A stretch of 23,286 nt of DNA from Stentor coeruleus. Its lineage: Eukaryota > Ciliophora > Heterotrichea > Heterotrichida > Stentoridae. This document shows, piece by piece, positions 1 to 7,261 of the stretch; position 1 is the first letter of the stretch; each line of letters starts with the position of its first letter. A model generated the notes under the pieces. The model did not search any database and had not been told where the DNA came from. It worked only from the letters and a program-made list of their open reading frames with translations. Where the stretch lies: contig MPUH01001126.1 of the NCBI GenBank assembly GCA_001970955.1, positions 1 through 23,286 of the forward strand, written 5' to 3'. The position numbers and the translations under genes were made by a program.

Positions 1-27
1 CTAACACCCTAACACCCTAACACCCTA
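1..27. repeat. Telomeric repeat, C-rich strand (CCCTAACA)n
   Basis: The first 27 bases are a perfect run of the 8-base unit CCCTAACA, a little over three copies, ending in a partial unit. This matches the telomere unit known for Stentor coeruleus. The C-rich strand lies at the 5' end of the + strand, the expected orientation for a left chromosome end. The run is short, probably because the assembly stops inside the telomere. Unique AT-rich sequence starts at once. Confidence 0.93.
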
Positions 28-123
28 TCATTATATATAACCTTTTCTTATCTTTATCATGCTTAATCACATATTATTTGTTTTTAATAGTTAAGCATGT
101 AATAATCATGATAAGAATGATAG
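25..123. repeat. Imperfect subtelomeric inverted repeat
   Basis: The left arm (25-66) and right arm (91-123) contain matching blocks in inverted order. CTATCATT at 25-32 pairs with AATGATAG at 116-123, CTTATC near 47-52 pairs with GATAAG near 110-115, and ATGCTTAA at 59-66 pairs with TTAAGCAT at 91-98. Unpaired bases separate the blocks and a 24-base spacer lies between the arms. It abuts the telomere repeat directly. No function is recognised. Confidence 0.6.
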
Positions 124-150
124 GATTATTAGCAACACTTTGGATATTAA

Positions 151-992
151 ATAATTAATTTTATTTCTACAAAGAATGATAAACTTCTAGCTGAACTAAT
201 AAAACAAAATATTAATAATCTTCACAATCTTCATACTATAAAATTTAACTTTACGGAAGATGATAAAGATCTTAAAATTATAGAATATTATTGCATTTCT
301 TGTTTACATAGTGCTAGAAATATTAAAAAATTCAAACTTTCTACTTTATCTTAAATCAAGTTATTATTAAAAATCTTTCAAAAGAAATTAAAACTTCTCA
401 TATTGAAAAACTAACGTTAAAAAGTATTGAATATATTGGTTACTATGGAGAAATAGACTTGATTTACTGCAATTCATTAAAAATTTTAAAAGTCTACATT
501 GAGCTTACAAACCCTTTATTTATAAATTATCTAATGAAAGGAATTGATATATTTACAAACCTAGAATGTGTTTGTCTATGGATATCTAAAAACTATAAGA
601 ATTTTCATGATCAAATCAAAACTCTTGTAGAATTAATAGGAAGTAAAAACACAAAATTAAATAGGTTAAAAGTCCACAAATATATGTGGGATATAGAAAA
701 ACTTGAGGGTTGAATAATTTAGAAATTATAGGGTGCAAGCTTGAACCTGTAGATTTAATTACTTTACTGAACTAAGTGAAAAATTGATTTTTCAAAATGT
801 GGAATGTTTAAATTTATCAGATAATAATGGAATTATTGATAACAGGTTTGAAGAAAATATTGTGAGAAGTATTAAAGCTTTAAGTTGTGTAAGGTTGTTA
901 TGAAAAACTCAGGATGTAATCAGGAGCATATTATGAAAATCAAAAGTTTAATAGGGGAAAATAGTGATTCTTTCAGTTTTGTTATTTCTTAG
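151..992 (+). pseudogene. Frameshifted C-terminal relic of an LRR-family gene
   Basis: Five consecutive open segments in shifting frames give one continuous protein homologous to the C-termini of the two large minus-strand LRR genes in this window. The segments run from 151 to the TAA at 352-354, about 351 to the TGA at 711-713, 707 to the TAA at 773-775, 766 to the TGA at 901-903, and 891 to the TAG at 990-992. Diagnostic blocks are KVHKYMWDIEKL (KVYKYIWDIEDL and KIHEYTWDIGKL in the paralogues), LNLSDNNGII (LDLSDNNGII) and MKNSGC (IKNSGC). The N-terminal part, including any F-box, is absent; the readable frame begins about 125 bases from the telomere repeat. None of the frame changes fits a 15-nt intron, so they look like small indels. 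Low-quality sequence near a contig end is the alternative explanation. Confidence 0.85.
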
Positions 993-1031
993 ATAGTAGT
1001 TTAATAGTTTTTATTAAGAAATCTTCATAAT

Positions 1032-1070
1032 AAAATATATAATAGTCTATGAAAGACTGTTATATATTTT
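1032..1070. repeat. 17-bp-stem hairpin 3' of the LRR relic
   Basis: The 17-base arms 1032-1048 and 1054-1070 are inverted copies with one T/G wobble position and a 5-base loop. It lies 40 bases after the relic's final stop. It could be a 3'-end RNA structure or a trace of a palindromic insertion. No terminator mechanism of this type is established for ciliate RNA polymerase II. Confidence 0.6.
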
Positions 1071-1074
1071 TGTG

Positions 1075-1099
1075 AATTATGTTCTCAAAAAACATAATT
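1075..1099. repeat. 9-bp-stem hairpin next to the 17-bp hairpin
   Basis: AATTATGTT at 1075-1083 is perfectly complementary to AACATAATT at 1091-1099, with a 7-base loop. It starts five bases after the larger hairpin, so the two form a tandem pair between the LRR relic and the next gene. Confidence 0.5.
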
Positions 1100-1233
1100 T
1101 AAAATTCATTCCAGTTTTCTGTTGCAAATTTATGAAAATAGCCTTAAGCCTTTAGAATTTTATTTTATTATGAAATATTTACTAGAAGGTTTTATTAACA
1201 TAAAAAGTTTAATTGTTTTATAAGATAAATCAA

Positions 1234-1833
1234 ATGTCTAGTAAGGAGAAAGTTTTAGAGCTAGAAAACAAAAAGCTAAAACAAAAAGTTCAAGTACTAG
1301 AAAAAGAGGTCTGTTCGTTAAAGTCAAAAAGTCGCCCATTAAGCAGTAGGGTTAACAGAACTTCTGAAAGTTTTAATAAAGCTATCAACTCAAGTAACAA
1401 AGCTAAATTTGATGAGTCTAGCATCGAAAGAAACACAAGTAAAGGTAGTTGGTCTAAACTCATAAACACAGAACTAGATATATTGAAAGATTTAACTTCT
1501 CCCAAAGCAATCATTCCAAATCGAAAAAAATCAACTAGCGAAAGAGTCTCAGAAGGCGATATAAAACCGAAATACATAAAAGATGAACTAAAAAAGCTCA
1601 AAGAAGAAAATAAACACCTAAAACTCCAACTAAGAAAAAAAACAACCCGGACTCCTAGATCCGACTCGAAAATTTCAAAAAAACAAGAAGTCGATTTTTC
1701 AAACATAAGCAAGATTACAAGAGGAAAACACTGTAAAATCTGCGCAAAGTTGTTATCAAAAGGATACACAACAAGATATTGCCCAACCCATGGTCACAAC
1801 CACAAAGCAATGAACAATTCATATTTAACTTGA
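1234..1833 (+). CDS. Coiled-coil protein with C-terminal CxxC...CxxH knuckle
   Basis: A 199-residue single-exon ORF. The first ATG is at 1234 in an A-rich context and the stop is TGA. The N-terminus is a strong heptad coiled coil (about residues 4-35, Leu/Val at a/d positions), followed by a Ser/Lys/Asn-rich linker. A second coiled coil covers about 117-138. The C-terminus carries C167-x2-C170-x12-C183-x2-H186 with further His after it, which could hold one zinc ion. Lysine and asparagine content is high. I do not recognise a named family. The layout of coiled coil plus small Cys/His end suggests a dimeric scaffold or adaptor, but that is inference. Synonymous choices in the second half favour C, continuing into the C-rich 3' flank. 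Confidence 0.75.
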   Translation: MSSKEKVLELENKKLKQKVQVLEKEVCSLKSKSRPLSSRVNRTSESFNKAINSSNKAKFDESSIERNTSKGSWSKLINTELDILKDLTSPKAIIPNRKKSTSERVSEGDIKPKYIKDELKKLKEENKHLKLQLRKKTTRTPRSDSKISKKQEVDFSNISKITRGKHCKICAKLLSKGYTTRYCPTHGHNHKAMNNSYLT

Positions 1834-2024
1834 ATAAAATCTATACAAATTTCATTATCTTATCATACAAAAACTCTAAAATTCATTTTCAGCTTTAACC
1901 ATCTAAAATTTTTCTCATAAAAACTTATCATCCTAAACATTCTATATTTTTTCAAACCTTCAAATTTTCTTTATATCCCACATATCATAATTTCAATTAA
2001 AATATCCCGATTATGTAAATAAAA

Positions 2025-2513
2025 ATGCCAGATTGTCCAAATTGGTAAATTTTATATAGCAAAAAAGATATACCAAATGAAATCTTTGAGCTTCATGAAG
2101 CACATTGTAGTCGTTTCATAATCCTCTGTACACAATGCAAGCAATCCATTCCGAAAATCAAGAAAAAAAATCACGATGAAGAATTTCACAAAAAAGCCAA
2201 GTGTCCGTATTGTTCAGAATCTATAGATATCACTGAATTACCTCTTCATAAAACTATTTGTAATGCAAAACCACGACCTTGTTTATATTGTGGGGCTATA
2301 ATGGACCTTCAATCCCTTCTTGATCATGAAGAACATTGTGGAAATAGGACTGAAGCATGTGACATATGCGGAAAAAATGTAGTTATTAAAGACTTACCTG
2401 AACATTTCCAGAATTGTATAGAAATTATGATGGAGCAAGAAAATAAAGAACAAGAATCACTTAAAAGGAAAAAAAACAATCACACGACAGGCAAAAAGCG
2501 AGGGAAAAAATAA
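2025..2513 (+). CDS. TRAF-type zinc-finger protein (one 15-nt intron)
   Basis: Exon 1 (2025-2044) and exon 2 (2060-2513) join across a 15-nt intron and encode 157 residues. The splice completes the Cys codon of the first finger (CPNC), which strongly supports it. Without it, only an internal fragment from 2301 would be called. The protein is a chain of about five C-x2-C...H/C fingers: CPNC with HEAHC, CTQC with HDEEFH, CPYC with HKTIC, CLYC with HEEHC, and CDIC with HFQNC. A Lys-rich tail follows (KRKK, GKKRGKK), possibly a nuclear signal. The arrangement resembles the TRAF-type zinc-finger arrays of TRAFD1/XAF1-like proteins, with no RING domain and no TRAF-C domain. The gene is convergent with the WD40 gene, the stops lying only 46 bases apart, so the 3' UTRs probably overlap. 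Family assignment is good; function is unknown. Confidence 0.87.
2045..2059 (+). other. 15-nt intron in the TRAF-type gene
   Basis: GTAAATTTTATATAG interrupts codon 7 in phase 2. Removing it restores the first zinc finger (CPNC) and links the ATG at 2025 to the long downstream frame. The GT...AG ends and 15-nt length match the known Stentor intron class. Confidence 0.93.
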
Positions 2514-2559
2514 AGAACTTTGCTTTAAAAATAGATAGATTTTTGTAACTATTTTATGT

Positions 2560-3972
2560 TTAAGCAAAGGATTTACTTTGATTATTAGACCGTGATTTTA
2601 TAGCTTCTTTGTTGTAAAACACAAGTAGAGATCCTCGTATTGATACTATTATAATATTATTTACAAGCCAGTTTTGTTTAGCTGCAGCATAACGTTTTTG
2701 AACTTCGATGACTATTTTTTCTGGAGCCAGCCTGGCATATGAATGCATTTTATGGTTTTCTATTGAAAAAAACTCATAACTTGAGTTTTTATACCTTTTT
2801 TTCTTAGTAAAAATTGGGTTGAATTTAGGAACATATTTAGAAAACAGATTCCAAATATACACATTCCCGTTTTCTGAACCAGAAATTACGTGTCCAGAAT
2901 TTTTCCCATATGTCGCTACAATTTTGCTGTTTTCATTTTTAAGCCCTTTGTATTTTTGTTTTATTTCAAAGTTTTCTGTTGTGAAAAGTCTTATTCTGGA
3001 GTCGTTTGATGATACAAGAAATAAATTATCATCAACAAAATCAATCCCTGTGATTTTGCGCCCTGAACTTTTTGGTCCATGTTTATTCCTACAGTCAACC
3101 CTGTATACAACTTGTAGGGTTTTTGAAAAGCAATTGTATGTTAAAATATTACAAATACCAATAGTAAGACCTATAATTAAAAGACCGTTTGGACTGAAAG
3201 TTCCAGTTGTGATTTCACTTTCTAATACTATATCGCAATCTATTCTTGAAATGTTCATATTCCATATTCGGACACGGTTATCTTTGCATCCAGTAAAAAA
3301 AAGGTCTTGACTTTGTGGGTGTATGCTTATACAAATGACTTCTAGATTGTGTTTGTAAAGAGTTTGAGGAGTTTTCTGAGCGATACTCCACTTGTAGACC
3401 ATCCCGTCGAGGGCTGAGCTTAAAAAATATAGTGAATTGGCTGACCAACAAAGGTCAGTAACGGTATATGTATGTCCAGTGTATATTTCAAATGGTTCAT
3501 CATATAGTAAGAATTGCTCATCAGGGAATTTTTGTCGGCATATTTCGTATAAAATTATCATTGGATTATCTCCTGCAACACTAATAAAACGCCCATCTGG
3601 ACTAAAGTTTATAATGCAATTACCTTTTTGGCTAATCTCTAATTCTTGTACCAGCTGCAAATTTGAAAACTCATAAAATTCTTTGTTTTTTTTCTTAAGC
3701 TTTTCTTTTCTGTTCCAAGTACGAGTGTTTCTGTTATTTATTATTTGCTTAGATATCGTTGAAGTATTTAATGGGTTATCGCTTTGAAAATCGTTTACTG
3801 TAAATCCGCTTTCACTTGAAAATAGTTTTAATATTGGAGAGAAATCTTTTAAAGTTGGGGTGTTAAAAGTTTTAAAAGCTTTTTCTGAAGAACTTTCAAA
3901 TGATTCAACTGCATCAAAGAACTCTTCGTCTGATTTTTCAATAAGATTAAGAGGTATATTTTTGCTTTCCAT
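2560..3972 (-). CDS. WDR44: WDR44-like WD40 protein with FFAT motif
   Basis: A 470-residue single-exon ORF; the ATG at 3970-3972 reads MESKNIP. A disordered N-terminus of about 100 residues precedes WD40 blades over roughly residues 110-450. The blade ending in GRKITGID and LVSSNDSRIRL, then the KYKG and VSGSENGNVYIW stretch, is the characteristic core of the WDR44 (Rab11-binding, endosome-ER) family. Residues 17-23 are EFFDAVE, an exact match to the FFAT consensus EFFDAxE, with acidic residues before it; FFAT motifs bind VAP proteins at the ER, and animal WDR44 also has an N-terminal FFAT-like motif. The animal protein is about twice as long, so this is a compact form. Likely role: tethering Rab-positive endosomes to the ER. 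The family call is firm; partners are inferred. It is divergent from the kinase gene. Confidence 0.9.
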   Translation of the reverse strand: MESKNIPLNLIEKSDEEFFDAVESFESSSEKAFKTFNTPTLKDFSPILKLFSSESGFTVNDFQSDNPLNTSTISKQIINNRNTRTWNRKEKLKKKNKEFYEFSNLQLVQELEISQKGNCIINFSPDGRFISVAGDNPMIILYEICRQKFPDEQFLLYDEPFEIYTGHTYTVTDLCWSANSLYFLSSALDGMVYKWSIAQKTPQTLYKHNLEVICISIHPQSQDLFFTGCKDNRVRIWNMNISRIDCDIVLESEITTGTFSPNGLLIIGLTIGICNILTYNCFSKTLQVVYRVDCRNKHGPKSSGRKITGIDFVDDNLFLVSSNDSRIRLFTTENFEIKQKYKGLKNENSKIVATYGKNSGHVISGSENGNVYIWNLFSKYVPKFNPIFTKKKRYKNSSYEFFSIENHKMHSYARLAPEKIVIEVQKRYAAAKQNWLVNNIIIVSIRGSLLVFYNKEAIKSRSNNQSKSFA

Positions 3973-4051
3973 AAATTAATGTGTATTAAATAAACATAAG
4001 TTTATTGGTTAGTTTAACTTCTTAGAATAAAGTAATATTTATAAATAAACT
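3973..4051. promoter_or_regulatory. Short bidirectional promoter region (79 bp)
   Basis: Only 79 bases separate the start codons of the divergent WD40 (-) and kinase (+) genes, so both promoters and 5' UTRs must fit here or overlap the coding sequences. It is very AT-rich, with TTTATAAATAAA just before the kinase ATG. No defined core promoter element can be assigned. Confidence 0.6.
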
Positions 4052-5564
4052 ATGGGTTGTTCAATAAAAGCTACTACTCGTAGAGTAACTATTTCTGATA
4101 ACATTAACAGAATATCTTCAGTCAAAGAAATTGTTGTTCAGCCAGGACTTTTTGTATGTGAAAACGAATGCAAATTTCAAGAAATATATAAAATCGGGGC
4201 GGTATTAGGATCAGGAACTTATGGTGAGGTAAGACTATGTTTTCATCGAGACACAGGAGAAAAACGTGCAGTTAAAATATTCAAAAAACAACTTTATCGA
4301 TCAGAAGTAAAAAAGTCAAACCTCATAACTGAGATTTCCATACTAAAAGCTTTAGATCATCCTAATATTATTAGGATTTATGAGTTTTTCGAAGATGAGA
4401 GAAGACTGTATATTGTTATGGAATACTGTAGTGGGGGAGAGCTGTTTGGAGAAATTCTTAAACGGAAAATTTTCAATGAAATCCATGCAGCGCAGATCAT
4501 GCATCAGATATTTTCAGCCCTTGCGTATATACATGGGAAACAGATCATACACAGAGATTTGAAACCGGAAAATATACTATTGGAAGATCAGCATGATGTA
4601 CTTAATATTAAAATAATTGATTTTGGTACAGCTATTGCTACATATGGGAATAAAGTTACTGGGATGATTGGAACACCTTATTATATAGCTCCTGAAGTGA
4701 TTGCTGGGGAGTATGATTGTAAAGCTGATATTTGGAGTTCTGGAGTTATATTATATATTTTACTATCTGGGCAGCCACCATTTGCTGGTATGAATGATAA
4801 TGAGATAACCACTCGTATAATCGCAGGAAAACTCAGTTTCCCAAACGAAATATGGAGCAAAATATCTAATGAAGCTATCGAACTAATAAAATCTCTTATA
4901 TGCCATGCAGATATAAGACTAAGCGCTGAACTAGCACTTTCACACAAATGGGTTGATGAAAAAGTTTTTCGACCTCTCTGCAATGAAGACATCCTAACAA
5001 GTGTCCTCGGCAAACTACAAACTTTTCATTCAACCAACAAACTTAAAGACGCAGTTCATACATTTATAACAACCCAATGTATATCATTAAAAGAAACACG
5101 AATCTTAAGAGAAGTTTTCAAAACAATTGACAAAAATGGTGATGGGAAACTAAGCATAGAAGAATTAATAGAACAATATTCTCAAACAATGGAAGAAGAA
5201 GAGGCTAAAAAAGAAGCTGAACGTATAATGAGAGAAGTAGATACAGACAAAAATGGATATATAGATTATTCTGAATTTTTAAAAGCTAATCTTGATGCTA
5301 AAAAGGTTTTATCAAGTGAGAATCTTAAACAAGCATTTAGGATGTTTGATAAGGATAATAGTGGGACAATATCAGCTAATGAGTTAAAACAGGTGTTACA
5401 AGGGGATATGGATAGTGATGAGACTGTATGGCAAGATATTATACAGTTAGTTGATCAAAATGGTGATGGGGAAATAGATTTGCATGAATTCCAAGACATA
5501 GTTTTATCTAAAGNGGGAAATAGATTTGCATGAATTCCAAGACATAGTTTTATCTAAAGCTTAA
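4052..5564 (+). CDS. Calcium-dependent protein kinase (CDPK)
   Basis: A Ser/Thr kinase fused to a calmodulin-like module, the CDPK layout of plants and alveolates. The N-terminus MGCSIK is a classic myristoylation (Gly2) and palmitoylation (Cys3) site, predicting membrane attachment. Kinase landmarks: Gly loop LGSGTYGEV from residue 52, Lys75, HRDLKPEN at 167-174, DFG at 190-192, APE at 213-215. Four canonical EF-hand loops start at Asp360, 397, 433 and 468, all with acidic position-12 Glu. The printed sequence has an N at 5514 flanked by a 45-base duplication. Read literally, the frame runs past the real end to a stop at 5533. Removing one copy and the N (46 bases) restores a 488-residue protein ending ...VLSKA with TAA at 5562-5564. 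Calcium binding to the EF hands should relieve autoinhibition of the kinase. Confidence 0.96.
5469..5559. repeat. 45-bp duplication around an N (assembly join)
   Basis: Bases 5469-5513 and 5515-5559 are identical 45-base copies separated by a single N at 5514. The second copy alone carries the natural end of the kinase gene. This is the pattern of two overlapping contig ends joined with a gap character instead of merged, so it is treated as an artefact. Confidence 0.9.
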
Positions 5565-5716
5565 TTTTCATATATAAAATTTATTGTTTTTATATATGTT
5601 ATAAGTGATATTGCAGTTTTGGTTTTTATTTAAGTTTGCTTATGAGGTTTTAGATTAGAATTAGATAGATTAAGTGTTTTTTTTTAATTATTATATTGAT
5701 TTATTAATATAAACAA

Positions 5717-7195
5717 ATGTCTGGTAAAGATATTCCTGTACCTAGATGTATTTTGGTTCCACGAGATGCATATCGTTATTGGCCAAGTGGTGAAGATGTG
5801 ATCCGAGGCACAGGGAAGAAAGCAGTTCGTTTTGTTTTTGAAGCTCAAACATTGACTGAGTTTGAAAAAACTAAGCTTTCCCGATTATTAAAGGAAATCA
5901 AAAATGGTAAAATCGAAGGTCTTGACATCCCTAAAGAATGGTCTCAAAACCACCTTCTACGTTTTTGCTATGGGACAAGTTGGAAAACCCGTAATGCAAT
6001 TAAAGCTCTTGTCCAGCATTTACAATGGCGAAGATCAGTTATCCCTGACAACTATTATAGTTTATATCCAAAAGTATTTCACTTATTAGTAACTCCTATA
6101 TAGAACTCAGGAGTATTTTACATTCATGGTAGGGACTGTAAATTCCGACCTTTAATAGTCATGAATTTTGCAAAAATAAACTTTAAAGAAGTATTTTCTA
6201 TATAGAACTCTATAGACGACTATACAAATGTTTTATGTTTTCTTTTAGATTACATTGTTGACAAAATGCTTCTTCCTGGACAAATCGAAAGTTGGGCTGT
6301 GTTAACAGACTTAGGTAAAAATGGTCTTGGTAACTTATCAATAACTTCACTTAAACAAGTTCTCAACATCCTTCAAGCGAATTATCGCTGTAGACTAGGT
6401 GTTAACTATATTATCAACCCACCCAAAAGTATTTGGATGATGTGGTCTTGTATAAAACCATTCTTAGACGATATCACAATTGATAAAATCAAAATCTCTA
6501 ATGCTTCATACTCAACTGAAATGATGACTTTTTTCAACCCTTATCAAGTTGAAGAAAAATATGGAGGTAAAGCCCAAAATTTAAGTGATTATTGGCCTCC
6601 TTATGTTCCTAATTCTGATTTTGCTGTATTTGGGAAAGTAATACCATTATCAACAATTAAAGATAGTTATTCACAATATAATCCAATAGAGATAATTGAA
6701 GAAGAAATACAAGAAATATTTAAAAGAACTAAAACTAAAGTTGCTAGTAAGGTTAATTCATTAGATGTATCTGTTGAGAATTCAGAAGTTGCTGTTAATG
6801 ATATTGAAGATGAAATTTTTGCAAGAAGTGATGTAGAAGACCCTGAAGAAAATCTTGTGGATTTTGAAATGGCTTCACCTTTTACTAGGAAATTAGAAAG
6901 AAACCCAACATTTTTACTGTCTGGGCTTAAGTCAAGTGAGGATTTCCAGAAAAAACTTTCAATAAGGATCCCTCAAGCTGAAGCAAAAAAAGATAAAACC
7001 GAGTCCTTGGAATCGTCGGTTGATTTTGAACCTGACCCATCAAGTAATGTTTTTTCACATGAAAAAGAAATACAGAAAAGAGAAATCATAGAAATGAATT
7101 CTGAAGAAGAAGCACTTCAGGAAAATAGTAAATCGTATTGCAACTGCGGAAAAATAGAATGCGGTCTTATAAAGAACTCTTGCATTATTACTTAG
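5717..7195 (+). CDS. Sec14/CRAL-TRIO lipid-binding protein with CaaX-like end (two introns)
   Basis: Exons 5717-6088, 6104-6190 and 6206-7195 join across two phase-0 15-nt introns to give 482 residues. Residues 1-120 hold the CRAL-TRIO N-terminal helical region (LLRFCYG, then AIKALVQHLQWR). The splice then yields the lipid-binding core, including GVFYIHGRDCKFRPLIV and the LLPGQIESWAVLTDLGKNGLGN stretch. Strand and gate-helix features continue to about residue 290 (INPPKSIWMMW, IKPFLDDIT). The last 170 residues are acidic and disordered. The protein ends CNCGKIECGLIKNSCIIT; CIIT is a CaaX-type prenylation box. Sec14 proteins move or present phosphoinositides and other lipids at membranes. The lipid ligand cannot be told from the sequence. 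Without splicing, the gene splits into two unrelated-looking ORFs. Confidence 0.93.
6089..6103 (+). other. 15-nt intron 1 in the Sec14 gene
   Basis: GTAACTCCTATATAG lies after codon 124 in phase 0 and contains an in-frame TAG at its 3' end. Removing it joins ...KVFHLL to NSGVFYIHGRD, continuous CRAL-TRIO sequence. Confidence 0.95.
6191..6205 (+). other. 15-nt intron 2 in the Sec14 gene
   Basis: GTATTTTCTATATAG lies in phase 0, with an in-frame TAG at its end. Removal joins the 29-codon middle exon (ending INFKE) to NSIDDYTN, continuing the CRAL-TRIO domain. Confidence 0.95.
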
Positions 7196-7261
7196 ATAAA
7201 AAATAAATGTGCATTCTAATTGAATAATTTATAGAGAAATTAGAAATAATCTAGATTATAA

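Noticed and set aside
459..713. An independent 84-codon gene.
   Set aside because: It begins at TTG, lacks a start ATG, and continues in protein similarity on both sides in other frames, so it is one segment of the LRR relic.
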